A DNA stretch of 64,000 nucleotides from Echinococcus granulosus (lineage: Eukaryota > Platyhelminthes > Cestoda > Cyclophyllidea > Taeniidae), in the NCBI RefSeq assembly GCF_000524195.1, contig NW_020170395.1:370908-434907 (forward strand), read 5' to 3'. The translations under genes and the position numbers were made by a program. The notes below the pieces were generated by a model. That model had not been told where the DNA came from. It saw nothing but the letters and a program-made list of their open reading frames with translations, and searched no databases. Below, piece by piece: positions 51,261 to 64,000 of this stretch; within the stretch, counting starts at the first letter, position 1; every line of letters starts with the position of its first letter.

Positions 51261-54200
51261 CGCGCCCAATTGGGCCCATTTGCTCACCCAAAGGGGCCAG
51301 CTAATTGGTTTACGGGTGGCCAATCAGATGCGTGACATAGTGTGGACGCGCATGCACAACGCACGCCAACACGTGCGATGTTTGCTTATCGACCTTATGG
51401 CATGTAAGTGCGCCCGTGTGTGCGTATGATGGAATAGTGGCTGAAGGGTGGCTTAAATTTATTTAAAACAAATAACTTTTTTTTCAAAAAAAGACGGCAA
51501 CGATAGTGGAGAAGCTATTGAGACGAAATGCTTGCGGTATGATTCTAGTACACACTTCGTACAATCAAAACCACTAAATTAGGGGTGAAATCAACTTATT
51601 CATTTCCCGACATGGCTGTGATGTGAGAAAACGTTTTGTTTGCGTTTCGAGCCAAACGCAAACAAGAGGTTGATGTGGTTTTGGCATAGTTCCCCTGATT
51701 TGTCCTTATTTTCCTTATTACCCATCATCAAATTCTTTTCAAAACCGTTGAGTCGTTATTGAAAGCCGTTTTAATACTTGTACTTTTGCAGTCAGACATC
51801 CAATAAGAAAAGGGTGCAATTTTTATCCAAGTGCGATAAAAAATAAGTAAATGAAGCAAAAAATTAATAAGCTGAGACTTACAGTGTTTTTTTTTACAAC
51901 AAACAAAGGCCAGATTTCTCAAAAAATGAATGGGGCGGACGGAAACACAAAAGTTCCCAATTAGTACGAATAGAACGATTAAGATTAGAAGAACACTATA
52001 ATAAGGTTTTTACCGGATTTACGGACCAATTTAACAAGTAAGTACGTCAAATGTCCAATTCGAAGGAACTTTCCGCTTTCTTTCCACATGAAGGCTTTTG
52101 TTTGTGGATTCAGAATCAAAATAATTTAAAATAAAGTCACTATTCTAAGGAATTCAATTCCCAGTTTTACCAAGTTTAGCTATTTTGGGCTTGATGTTCC
52201 ATTTGAATGTTCCATGGAGTGCTTGCTACAAGTTGCTAACATACTTGATGAAGCATTAGAGTATGTCTGATGCGATATTTGCTTATAGATCCCCAGTTTC
52301 TTATTCCTCAACAATGATCTCGCAACTTTTCTAGAAAGAAGTTGGCCTTAAGGTGGCTATAGGGGGTTGAGCTTGACTACAAATGGTTTTTTGATTTCTA
52401 CCAGGTGTGCCATTTAGGAAACTACAGGATGTTATGTGCCCGACCTCACCGCCAAGCCAAAAGTTAACCCTAGATGGTTAAAAAGGTTTAAATTCGAGTG
52501 ACTACTGCGTCAAACACCAGCCAAGTTTTCTGGAATTGCTTTGGTGGGGAGAAAGTTTCATTTCATTTTGGTTATTCGAAGGTCCCGAGACTTTCGTAGG
52601 TGTATTCGTACTTGAGAATGGAAAGATCAGCATTTGAGTTAAAAGCATCGTTTTGATATCACCTACTATTGAAGTTACTTCGACACTTATCCATCATATG
52701 CGAAAATTGACTTCTTAGGATTGTTAAGGTAGAAACTTGTAATTTTCTCTTTCGAATGGCAAATGGTAGCAAAGCAAATGCCAAGGTTGCTTTTGTATCC
52801 TGCTGAATGGTTTTGACCAGGTTTAATAATGTAATGGTGAGGAAGATGTTAGGTATCTAAGACATTATTTAACCGGGGACGGTCACGCATCAAATCACAT
52901 CTTTCTGTCCGTAAAGCATGTAATCTCTAGTTCTTTTTGAATTTAAAAAGGTTAGACAACAGTTTCGTTGTTACTCAATGAATTTTATGCAAAAGAAGGG
53001 AAAGAGAATAGGTCCAAATGCGATGTTAAGACGATTAAGTTACTACTTTGTGAAACCACCTTCGTAAATCATAAGCGTTACACCAGTTCAGATAATGACT
53101 TGGATTTTTCTCCCATTTTTAGGGAATACTCGGTCCCGATATTAAATAAGCTATTCGAGAAGAAACGTCTTTATTTTTAACAGTTCCCATCTAAGGTAAT
53201 TGTTGAGATACATGCAATCCCAGAAATGCGTCTCTCTTCGATCTTCTAGAAGTTCCAACTGCTTACTGAGCTTCGAAAATTCCAGAGAATGGTGTTCTAG
53301 TACCTGCCCCCTGATTGGTCCACATCAAGCAGATCTGTACTTTAAATGTACTGAAGAAAAAAGTCAATTAGTTACCGTAATCAAGCGTAACTGGCATCAC
53401 CGACACCAGTTTTGACAGTCTCTCGTCTCTATTAGCCAGCAGTCAGGCGCGTACTCACCGAACTTACGCCCTTTGCTTACTCATTATGTCGATGACAAAG
53501 ACATCTCCTCTGAAGATCTTGCTTGTTGATTGCCAGGTTGGTGATCTGGATAAGGTCTATATGGATTCCACCCATACAATGGCACTGGGAACTCAGTTAG
53601 TAGTATCTCAGAGCAACGTCACATTTGTGGAATGAACGACTTTCCGAAATCCCAGTTGGACCTCCAGGATTTACTTTCATTCAGAGGCAGCGTTCTCCCT
53701 AGAATGTGATTTCGTCACATTATCCTCAGTCCTGCCTTGAGACAAGGTTAAAATTCATGTAAGGAACTGTTGCGCCCGAATTAGAAGAGTGACCAGGGAT
53801 GACGTTTAAAGAAGAAATGAGCTATGATGATTTAAAGTTCTCTATTGTATACCTACCTACATGAACTCTTCAGTCTCTGCAGTATGTGCGTACGTCTTAG
53901 CCTTCTAGCCCTTCTGCAGGTAAACAGTAGAACTCGTCCCGTACAAATTGCCTTCAGAATCTGGTCCATAATTTTGGAACTCAAATAGACCATTTGTCTT
54001 TGGTAGATATCACTTATTAAAATTCTAGAGAAATGAACTGCAATACGTTGATTGTTTGTTTAACGCTCAATTTTGGTAAAGGGCCACTATTGCACCCGGT
54101 CAGATGGGCTGGCCTCAGGCCACGCCAGTAGTCCTAATGCCTTCTGTATGTCGAATATATGTATTCTGCCCAAGTATTATGCCTCCAATAGTCTTCAGGG

Positions 54201-56080
54201 AAGTCTCGAGGCGCTACATGGGCCTTTATTGAAATTTTACATATATGCCTCAATTCCCAAATATTTACCAAACTACTTTCATCTGTGAGCGTTTTAGTTC
54301 ATTTTCTATCTGAATGGAGTTGTGATGTCATTTAGGGCAAATAGAGTAAAAATATAATCCCTATCTCTCAACTTTATTTATTTATCCCCAAAACACATTA
54401 CCATTTAAACCAACCCTATCCTTTGACCATGATAGCGTGCCGTCCCACTACTACTGCCTGAAATGTAAGAAGGACGAGCTTATCTTGCCAACACTTTTTC
54501 CTCCTATTCCGCGTTTAAAACTTTGCTGGAATATTTGCTTGTACACATTCGCCAGACAGAAGCGCTCGTCGGACTGAGTGACCCAAAGAAAGTGTAAAAC
54601 TTATCTTTTGAAGGGTTGATTGTTCACTATCAGTCAGTGGTAAAACTACTGTCCTCTGGATATTAGTAATGGATTGATGGAACTGAAGATTACCAACCAC
54701 CTCAATAGTAGTATCAAATGAAACAAATAAATGTGCACATTCCGTTGTTTCTTTGAGAGCACTTGTGCACTAATTCTTCTTGTTGTAGCATCAGTCGCTA
54801 TGCTGGATTGCCGAGGCGTCAATAACAATTCAAGGACATAAATCAAATGAAATGTAATAAAGATTTCGACCTCAAGTAATATCATGTTTCTTTTATGCCA
54901 TAGAAGTAGGAATGGTAGGATGAAAGTAATTTCATTATATCTCACCTCTTCTACAGATTTTATAAAAAAATTTTAGGCTTGTATTTAAGTTTATTTCTAG
55001 GTAAGCCTGATCAAACTCTCTCTTATCATCTTGGTAACAACACAAGAGGAAAGGCCAAAATTACTTCATAGAGTTTCAAACGACTTTGCCATCACAACTA
55101 ACTACTTATTCACTGTATATCACAGTTTAAAGCAAATATTCCTCTTTCAACTTTACCATTTAACTTAACATGCCATAGAAATAATGGTAGGACCCCGAGC
55201 TCACTATGAATTCGATATGAGTCCTATCGGTAGGGAAGAGGGTTTATTAGCAAGTCTCAGAAGATCTGGTGGGCCACGCCACCAAAAGCGCGGCGACAGA
55301 AGAGGCGTGAATTTGAACGCGAACTGAAGCGAACACGATGTAACTGCATGGTCATGGCTGGCAATACAACGATATTCTAACAACACTTTCACCCTTTTAT
55401 TCAGGTATCAATACCTTAATTCTTCACTATGAAGTTAGAAGGTATGACTTATCTAACAAATACATTGGCTTTCTTTACTGCAACACACGCACCCAGAGGA
55501 TTAGTCAAGTCTTAAGCACTGACCAGGAATGAGATTTTAATTACATGCTCACAATGAATGAAACACCTAGTCGTGGTTCCAGAGGCGTCAGGATGAGAAA
55601 GGTGGATGAATGACTCACTTTCTGCATGGTAGGATGAACGAAAATGGTGGTGGCAACGATACTGCTGATGGTTCGGCACTGAGGAGAGAGCGGGTGACAA
55701 GACCCTGCGGCATCAATAGTTACCAGGAGAGATACCGTAAATACTTGCTGCAAGGTTCGTTTTCTTACTCTACAAAAGGCAATATTACAGCACATTTTAA
55801 AAGGCTTCTCAGCGTTGAATTCGTTGGATGCAAGGTGGAAAGACCACGGAGAAATAACCACTAGTCAACTCCTGATTCTGATTTTCCTCCAAAATGAGAT
55901 TATACGGATTTGCTTTACATTTCACACCACTCTTTCGGCGATACTATACTAGTCAAGATAGCCAAATAAGTTAGCGCCGTTTTGACACCTAAAATTACAT
56001 AGTTTCAGAAAAAAAGTATTCCAAAATAAACTAATAGTCAAGATTATCCGCTAAATAATAACTCTTTCTTCATTAAAAGT
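51261..56080. other. Non-coding, nothing supported
   Basis: AT-rich DNA with short chance ORFs only. I see no recognisable protein motif, long repeat or RNA gene. Confidence 0.5.
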
Positions 56081-57362
56081 GGCTTACTATGAATCCACCT
56101 TTGCGAAAGGCCTTGTCTTCAGAAACAAACAGCTTGATCCTTCCAATCTGCATTTCTATCTCACTTCCACTTCCAAGCTGTCTACTCTGCTTCCCACATG
56201 ATTCTTTCTCACTTGTCCACTGCCAATGTCAAGTCAAGTCAAGTCAAGTCAAGCTGACAACCATCGCTTGGCGGAGCATCATTGCAGAAGCATGCGGGAT
56301 GACATGGGGTGATGTCTCTCCCTTCCTCTCCCTCTTCAACTCCCTCTACCTCTCCCCATCCCTCTCACACCACATTACACAACTCGCCATCATGTTCGCT
56401 TATGGTAGGTGCTACGAGGCCTTGTGTTGGCATGCCGAAGTGCCACTTACAACTTCCTTGCTGATCGCATCCACTGTTCTGAGGAACACACAAAGAAGAC
56501 CTCCTGCACACCCTCCAACTGCATCCTCCTACACACGCCTGAGTGGGTAAATGGAGTGGACAGACACCAGTCGCGGTTGCGTCACCTTGAGCAAGTGCAG
56601 CATTGCTTCTGTGCCCCATTCCACACGAGACATGTGAACAGCAGCCCTGATCTTGTGGTCATGACGTGGCACTTCTGAAGTATGTAGGCATGTGTATGTG
56701 GAGTAGTGAGTAAGTTATGCGTTGGCAACTACCAATTGTCTGTTCACTTTACTTGATGTTTTAGTGGTACCACAACCACTGTTCATCTAAATTCGGTCGG
56801 CGAGTAGTCTAGCTGCATTGCCTAACATCATGTCGAGGTGGTGGATGAAGTAGTGAAGGGCAAATGGGTGGCCTAGTCACTGAGTCCTCTCCATGCCGAC
56901 ATCCGTCGATGAGGTGTTGCATCACTCATGTGAAACACCAGTGGGAGTTCTTCACACACTCATCTCCACAATCCAAAGTGTAGAACCATTTCTGAATGGT
57001 GTGTATTGTTGCGCCACAGCACACCCCCTGCAAATGCCACATAGCAGACGTTGTGGTAAGCATTTGTAGTCGCAGCTGACTCTGCAACTGCAGTGCCAAT
57101 CCCATTTTTGGAACAAACAAACCTGACCGAGAGTTGGTGAGCGGAGGCTTGAAAATGGGCTGCAAGTGGGGTGGAGAGGACAATCAGGAGAGCTGAAATA
57201 AATGTTGACTGAAGTGTGGCATGTCAGTTAATTCTTCACCGCCTTCACGGCCATAACAAGAACACGTCATTTGTGGACAGGTGGCTGTTTCGTTGGCGAA
57301 GTGGAGAGCAGGGTGATGTAACCGATGTGGATAGCGAGGTGACTAGGCAGGCTATTGTGATG
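56081..57362. other. GC-richer block ending at assembly gap, possible repeat
   Basis: Composition changes to near-even GC and all three plus frames stay open for unusual lengths (56089-56550 and 56409-56678 overlap in different frames). No domain is recognisable in any frame. The block ends at a 100-N gap, as expected when an assembler stops in a dispersed repeat. Similar-looking sequence continues on the other side to about 57600. Confidence 0.35.
56228..56253 (+). repeat. (GTCAA)5 pentanucleotide repeat
   Basis: Five perfect GTCAA units plus one base. Confidence 0.95.
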
Positions 57363-57462
57363 NNNNNNNNNNNNNNNNNNNNNNNNNNNNNNNNNNNNNN
57401 NNNNNNNNNNNNNNNNNNNNNNNNNNNNNNNNNNNNNNNNNNNNNNNNNNNNNNNNNNNNNN
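57363..57462. other. Assembly gap, 100 N
   Basis: Exactly 100 unknown bases, the usual placeholder for a scaffold gap of unknown size. ORFs drawn across it are meaningless. Confidence 0.99.
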
Positions 57463-58112
57463 CTTGCTGAAACAAAGCATCCTGAAGTGAGTGGAAATTG
57501 CAAGTTTGTGTGTCGTTAGGAGAGAACGGTGGATTGTGATGGTGGTCGTTTCAACGACTGTAACACTAGTTGAAGAATACTGCTGCTAGCTTATTGGACC
57601 ACTTTATGTGCTACGTGTCACTTCCATTGAGCCTTTTGGCTATATTTCCTATTTCTATCAAAAGACCTCTTAAAAAAGAAATTTTAATAAAATGCTTGAA
57701 TTTGGTTAATCATGATTTAGGGCAATAAATTCCTCTGTTTAGGTGCGTAAACCTTCATACTAGAAGGCATTTTTTGCGTAAAGTGGACTTTTTAATAGTT
57801 TCTCTCCGTTTCAACAAATGTCTTTGTAGAAGGTCTGTTTCACTATCAAGCATCATCCATTGAAATTATTTCACCCCAATCACACTTTAAGTCGACTTGC
57901 TGAGATTAAATTAAAAATTTATTTTCTAATCATCATCATGACACGACAACTTATTTAATTACTGGACCATGACACTTGGTGTTGTTAAAATATTACTTAA
58001 ACTAGAACCAAAAATTAAAGAAATCATAAACAACTTTCATGAATGAGTCCATAAATATTTGCAGACTATATTGGCGATTCCATAAAAGTCCCTTCATGTC
58101 ATCTCTCGATGC

Positions 58113-58139
58113 CACACACACACACACACACACACACAC
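58113..58139 (+). repeat. (CA)n microsatellite
   Basis: Thirteen uninterrupted CA units, the longest perfect dinucleotide array in the window. Confidence 0.95.
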
Positions 58140-58777
58140 GTATTTCACTCTGACGAATATGGAATAGGCGTAGGTGGAGGCGGCGCCTTACGGTATGGGC
58201 AGAAAGGCATTTAGCCATCACTGTCCCTGTGGCTGTTGAATAATTCTTTCCATTGTCGCTACGTTTCCATGACGTGAATACCGCGGAGCCACACCCTGCT
58301 GAAGGCAGTACCTCCTAGCACAGAGGTAAATGGTTCAAGTCCAGGAGAAGTGGGGGTGGGGATGGGCGTGGGCTTGGGCTCGGGGTGGAGGTGGGGAAGG
58401 GGAAGTGAGAGAGACGCACTTAGGCAAGCGCCAACATCTCTGTGCGTGGGAGAGTAGCGACATGCGAAAGAGTGCGTGGGCGGTGCGTCTGTAGGGGCTT
58501 GTGCCAGCCCTTGCCAGTGTCACCAGCATGCAAGTGACGAAAATGAAGTTGATGCCATGGTCTTTAGACTCGGTGGTGGGATGCAATGCTGATACAAAGG
58601 CAAAATATGGATCCCCGTCAAAAACTAATTACTTCTCTGCGGTGGAATTGCTATGCATTGCAGTTTCATGTGTTAGGATCGGTCTATTAAAGTGGGTGGG
58701 AATCTGGTGTGACTAACACAACCGGGTCAAATGGTGACTAAGTAGTTGAGAGGTATCTAATCATTTGTCTGTTTTTC

Positions 58778-59198
58778 CATCCATCCACTCATCCCAATTT
58801 AAACAGCTCACTCATCCATCTACATAAACACTAAAGCAAATTATTGCTGCTAAAACTAACCTTCCTTTTTTAACATAAGTATTGACTTTTCTGAAAATTA
58901 CTTTCGAGACATTAAGTGAAAAAGTGTTTTTAAATTTAGAAATTTTAAGTTTTTTTGAGGGTTCTACATACAGACTGTAGTGATGCTGCAGTTGATCCAC
59001 ACCACCCACTCAAATGCGTAGTACGGGCCAAAACTATGCATGTCTTAGGTAATTCAAGTGACTCACAGCCAGAACATTAAGCTTAATATTTTTATTGCTG
59101 CTGTGTAAAGAAATGAACAAGCTTTCGTGTTGGCACTTTTTTGGCCCATTCATACATCAACTCATCCATCCATCCACCCATCCAACCATTCATTCGTC
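58778..59198 (+). repeat. Dispersed imperfect (ATCC)n tracts
   Basis: Two ATCC/CATC-rich tracts at about 58778-58822 and 59157-59198, separated by about 335 nt of AT-rich sequence. They look like decayed tetranucleotide repeats. Confidence 0.6.
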
Positions 59199-60379
59199 CC
59201 TCTACTATAAACTACGGTGTTCCCCTTTAAAAGTTTACAAAATGCGGTGTTGTTTTTGAGTTTTTTGGTGGAACAAAGCCACACCTAATCAATTGAGCAT
59301 TCCATTAGCATCACTCACTTAAATACGTAAGGCAGAGGAAGATGTATTTATCCCAGACGATTTAGGATGTACTTTACGCCAAGCTAAGGGATCACCAGTC
59401 AAAGACTAGAGAGGAGGATGCGAACTTACCCTTCGTTAGTGTTTGATTTATGCAACATTAACAAGTTCGGTTAGTTTCCTGTAAAAGGCATTCACCCACT
59501 AACTTAAAATTTATTTCTACTGACTGGTTGAAATGAGTTAGCAGAGCTGTGTGTGTATTTTTGGAACTTTGCATTACAAACGCTGAACCATACCCACCTT
59601 GTCTGAAAGATAGTCGCACCTCTACCTGTCAAAGATGGCAATTACTTCACTCCACGCGGCGCATTCATCTTTATCACAGGCGCTTCGATCTAGAGCGCTG
59701 CTGAATCCCGCAAAGGGTGTGCCCCAATTTATACAAATCCATAATTAGAATACAATGGAATCTTTGTTCTACTGTTCTTAGATCAAATACGAGTAGTCGT
59801 AAGGAGGCAAACACAGGTAAAGCGAGAATGATACCGTGTGCAAAACCTAAGTCCTTGAATACTTTGGTTTTATAAGAGCTACAATAAGCACAATTATGAA
59901 GGCACTTAATTCAAATAACTGTATATATTTTCTACACAAGGAAACTAAAGCAGTGCTTAAATATATATTATACATCTACTCTTAGATGCGCAACCACGCT
60001 GAACGCAAAACACACTTTGGGACTGAATGCACTACTTTCCATGGATGAAGATGGATTTAACATTCATAGGGAAATAATAAGGTTGCAGCCATAGTTACAT
60101 TTTTCGATGAAATTTATAGTTATTTTTTAGCAAATGCAACCCATAAATTGTCTGTTAGAGGATTTAGTTGGTATGAGACCCGTAAGCATTCTTAAATGTA
60201 CAAATTTGAGGAGCTGTTAGTCCATTGTAATACCGCTGGACAGACTTAGCACAAATTTGCCGGGAACTTGGTTATGCCAAATACTTGGCCCAGAAGAGTC
60301 AAAATAAATTATTTCTCCTCCCACTAACCCCACAGAAGTGTCCAAAATAGCTCCTTTGCGCGCCCAATTACGTGGCTTT

Positions 60380-60397
60380 GGGGGGGGGGGGGGGGGG
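60380..60397 (+). repeat. Poly-G run (G18)
   Basis: Eighteen consecutive G, followed by CGG. Rare in this AT-rich context; length may be inaccurate from sequencing. Confidence 0.9.
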
Positions 60398-63300
60398 CGG
60401 TTTCTCTGCATTCTTACCTTCCCGGTCTACAATTGACACCCTCTTCTGTGTGTGGTGCGCGCCTAAGGGGACTTTTACCTCACAGTAAAAAACGGCTTGT
60501 TTTTGCCTAGTTCTTACTTTGCATTAGAAAATGCTGATAATAGATTAGAACTGCGGCCTCCACATCACAAGCGTTGGGATTATACGCAAGTGTTCGCGTA
60601 AGGTTGTTTATAGTAGGGGAACCATGTGACCTATCGTGTCACCACTCCCGCCATGTGTTGTCGGTTGGACACATGCTACCACTACAATTTAACCTCATAA
60701 AATCACGGGCTTGCTTAAATGATCCACTTTGGTAAGGATCCACTTAATGAGAGTGTTAGAAGTGCTTCAAACAAGTTCGTAAGATTGGTCAAATGAGAGA
60801 CGAGAGTCAAGTGCATTTTCCAAGCGAGCTAGTAAAAAAAACAAAGTATCCAAGCCCCTCAAAATGATCATGTAGTTAATTTCGAAGACTTGGACTAGGA
60901 GCTTCTAGCGTTTAGCAGAAAGCTATCGACAGCTTTGAATAATAGGCAAAAGTAACTTAGGCACAAGACCGGCCAAAATCCCATACAAAGTGCAGAGGAT
61001 GTGTAAGCATTTGGAAACAGAGTTGGATTTCTTCGCCTTATTTTAGCGCCTAAATGGAATCTTCAACTACCATAATATGATAGAAAGGTATAACAAATCA
61101 CAGTAATGTGTGGTTTGTGTTCTTTATAGGTGTAGATAAATAGCCAATTGGAAAGAAAGATGGATAAATAGATAGATGGCTCTACAAGAGGATAGGCGGA
61201 AGCATGTGGATGAATGGATTACTGGAAGGATATTTCAATGTATTTATAGGTGACGACCGACCACTAGCTGCGCGTTTGTATTTGAGGCTGTAAAAGCCTC
61301 TCATTCAATCTGGTTTCCATGTTTAAAGCAAATGACATTAGATTATTGTAGCTTGCTATAAAACTTCAGACTGGTTATAGTTACTACAGGCACGCTAGAG
61401 TTAGCATTACCACTAAAAATCCATGATGAGTGTACTAATGGCTTTAAAAATTGTCTTTAACTGCATTTTTACAAAAAATGAACCGATGCAGCTGCACTTT
61501 ATTTCCTTGAGTTTACAATTCCCTCTCAAATAAGTAACTCATTCTGAATTTATTATTAAATTTTTGGTAGGATGACTTCGCCTTAGAACAAACTTAAGAC
61601 ATTTGTTTGGTTTAATAGAGGCGGGACTTTATGAATCAGGGGACTAAAGAATTTGTTTAAAATGGCTCCAATGCAGCAAGGACTGCTGGTATTCTTGAAA
61701 GCCATTTAACTCCACGAAAACAAATATAAAAGTTATTTGGTAAATCAGCTCCAGCACTTTTCACCCGAATTTCACCTAGAAAGTTAACTTCCAATGCTGT
61801 GATTTTCCGGTTTTTTCATAAAGGCAATTAAGTCGAACGCGAAGACTCGATCGCGCCGCTAGAAAAATCAATAGTCGGAGCTCCGAAGCTCGAGCCTTTC
61901 GACTTGACCGAGTCAGTTCCGTCTTTCAATTCGCCTTCATTTGTATAAGGTTGCAGTTTTTTGCTTTGTACACAGCATGGCACATGGACACCATGGATCT
62001 GAATAAAAAATAATAACTTACTTAGGGCTCACAACTAAAATTTTGTTTGAAATTTTGGACTTTAATAATAATAAACACAATATCTTAACTTACCTTGTGT
62101 TTAAATATCATTAACAAGAGTATGGTGATCACCCGTAAACTTGCACTTTCGTAACTTTGTGACTAATTTTAACCACCTCGGGAATGGGAATAATTGGAAC
62201 ACTAAAGCATGCACACTTAGACTTACCCAAGCAGATGTAATTTCAACATTTCTTCACAAAGGTATGATCTATTCTATGCTTTGACCAAAGGAAGAGCCTT
62301 GACCTTAATTTAACCTTAGGAAGGAGCCTCGCGATCAGCCGTCTTGTATTGTGCGCACACCGAAATGACGCCTTAAAAGTGGCGTCAGCCAGCCTATCAG
62401 CTGACAGTCTACGACGAGAATGCACTTCTTGATTAGCTATATTGGATTCTAGCACGAGTCCTCTTTGCCACCTTCCCTATAGGGTTTTCAACAAAGTCTA
62501 GCAATTGAATGAAAGGTTAAACACTAGGTAACTTTGAGGTCCCACAACCCACTGAAGGAATAGGCGATTTCTTTTAAGGAAAATTGGAGCAGCTGCCATA
62601 AGGTATCCATTAGAAGAATTTGTTTCCCCAATCGTGGAAAGTCGAAATCTCTCATAGAGCCGTATGGCCAAGGTAACTGTCAAAATAAGGAAACTCTCTT
62701 TCTGAGTGTGATGCCGATTTCTTTTGCAAAGTGGTGGCTAATCCCGCCTCAGATGATGCAATTACCCTCTTGATGCAAACCTTGCGCCTCACATGGCGTC
62801 AATCCAATTCTTGCCTGATTGATCAGTTTCAAGGTCCATGGGGGCATTCGCTCAGTGGCCCCGTATTAATCTGCTTTGCGACCACCAAAATCCTGGTCGA
62901 AAACCGCTCGACAATGATGAGAATTAACGGGAAATGCGTTTGTGATAGCAATGTGAAACTTTTAACAAACCTTCAGGAATCACAAAATGCCGTAGATGAG
63001 CACAATGACTTGTGTGCACTAAAAATAAAATGGGTTAGAGTAGGTTACTGCTTCCTCTAAGTATCAAATTTGCTCATTAGCTTATATTGGACAAATGTGT
63101 GTCGGTTGAAATTCCACTCTTGGTCTTTAATAAAGTGTCACTGTTTTACAGCAAAAAGTGGTCGCTAATTTCATTTCTCTGCTTACCTGCTCGGTTAAAC
63201 CGGAGCGCAAGCAAGCACACACTAATCCACTTGGAGGTAGAAAGGAAGGAGCGGGCGGCTGGCAATGCCTGTATGTGAGCATTGGCAATTTTTCACACAG

Positions 63301-64000
63301 AAAATGTAACTCCATAAATCTGGCATCATCTTAGGAAAAGTAAAATTTTCTCAGACAATTAGTGTGACATTGAGGCGAGAGTTGAGGTGAGGCAAGGTAA
63401 CGCAGGGGAAATGAAGAAAAGTCAGAAGTCATTTATTCACACAATGGCAGGAAGGCGCTGCCACCTGCTCACACATTTCATCACGTGCGCCGAGCGTTTT
63501 GAATGCGTGTGCCTCAAGTTGCGTCGCCGGCGTAAGTCATCCGGAATATCGATTAATCGATGGTTTTTGCGGCGCGGCTACTCCTCCTGTCCGCACCTTG
63601 GCGTTGACAGCAGGCTGCATAATCAAGCAAAATGTACGAAACATAGGTTACTCATTTGACAACAAAGAAGTGAAACAAGTAACAGGACATTTTTCTTAAA
63701 GGAAAAAAAGAAAAGAATATATGAGAAAAAATAAATTACGACAGGTAGATGAGGTGGTCAAAAAAGCATCAGAATATGCTAGCTAAGCATGTCAAACAAT
63801 TAATTAGTGTTTGCTTTTGCACACTTCCATCAATTTACCACACATAAGATTCACAAATCAAATCAAAAAGTTATTCGATTAGTTCTCACAGCAACGACTG
63901 CGGTACATCATCGTGGGTGCGTTTAACAATGTCAACATAATCGAGTAGTAATGGGTAGGATTGAAAACTTGCCACCAATGTGGTTTTATTTCATCGACTT

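Larger units (their letters stand above)
57463..64000. other. Mostly non-coding with simple repeats
   Basis: No supported gene. Contains CA and poly-G runs, ATCC-type imperfect repeats, and one candidate first exon near the right edge (63444-63531). A purine-rich GGGGTGG tract lies at about 58345-58405. Confidence 0.45.

Noticed and set aside
56089..56550. A 153-codon ATG ORF
   Set aside because: No domain, overlapping frames are equally open, contains the GTCAA repeat, and lies in a probable dispersed-repeat block.
57216..57503. ORFs spanning the N run
   Set aside because: They cross the assembly gap and have no meaning.
58332..58342. B-box-like GGTTCAAGTCC suggesting a tRNA or tRNA-derived element
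   Set aside because: The flanking T-stem does not pair fully and no D-arm, anticodon arm or matching acceptor stem is found upstream.
58335..58716. ORFs on both strands of a G-rich patch
   Set aside because: Pro/His-rich translation comes from the purine-rich repeat; no motif or splice context.
1..64000. Mobile-element proteins, CRISPR arrays, operons or bacterial promoters
   Set aside because: I looked for reverse transcriptase, integrase and transposase motifs and for regular spaced repeats and saw none; the gene structure is eukaryotic.

Overview
The window is eukaryotic nuclear DNA from a draft assembly: it has a run of exactly 100 N at 57363-57462, AT-rich composition, many GT-AG introns and very long non-coding stretches. 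The proteins recognised are animal-type. Introns of only 29-44 nt at the 5' end of one gene and kilobase introns further 3' resemble flatworms, so a platyhelminth, probably a tapeworm, is my inference. Nothing looks bacterial or viral.

Layout. (1) 1-13643, minus strand: nearly all of exportin-5 (XPO5), 22 coding exons assembled by hand with reading phase conserved at every junction; only about the last 50 codons lie left of the window. One long intron holds a broken coiled-coil-like ORF on the other strand. (2) 13644-14903: a 1.26-kb head-to-head spacer. (3) 14904-25933, plus strand: a four-exon FAD-dependent amine oxidase (polyamine oxidase / LSD1-type catalytic domain without SWIRM) with introns of 1.3, 2.0 and 5.4 kb, one of them GC-AG. 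(4) 29250-29900, plus: an uninterrupted ORF for a small four-helix membrane protein, with a polyadenylation signal 26 nt after its stop. (5) 35954-37868, minus, and 45656-49116, plus: two chains of short candidate exons whose splice sites and phases agree but whose family I do not recognise. (6) 50136-50852, minus: an intronless 238-codon gene, with a faint resemblance to immediate-early-response (IER) proteins. (7) 50853-64000: mostly non-coding, with microsatellites, a GC-richer block broken by the assembly gap, and an 18-nt poly-G run.

Functional links. XPO5 exports pre-miRNA with RanGTP. The divergent amine oxidase would oxidise polyamines or, if it enters the nucleus on its basic tail, possibly methyl-lysine. 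They may share a promoter region but nothing suggests a common pathway. I found no transposase, reverse transcriptase, CRISPR array, rRNA or credible tRNA. No obvious novel system is present; the points most worth a second look are the 5'-to-3' intron-length gradient, the two cryptic exon chains, and splice acceptors sitting at or just before start codons.
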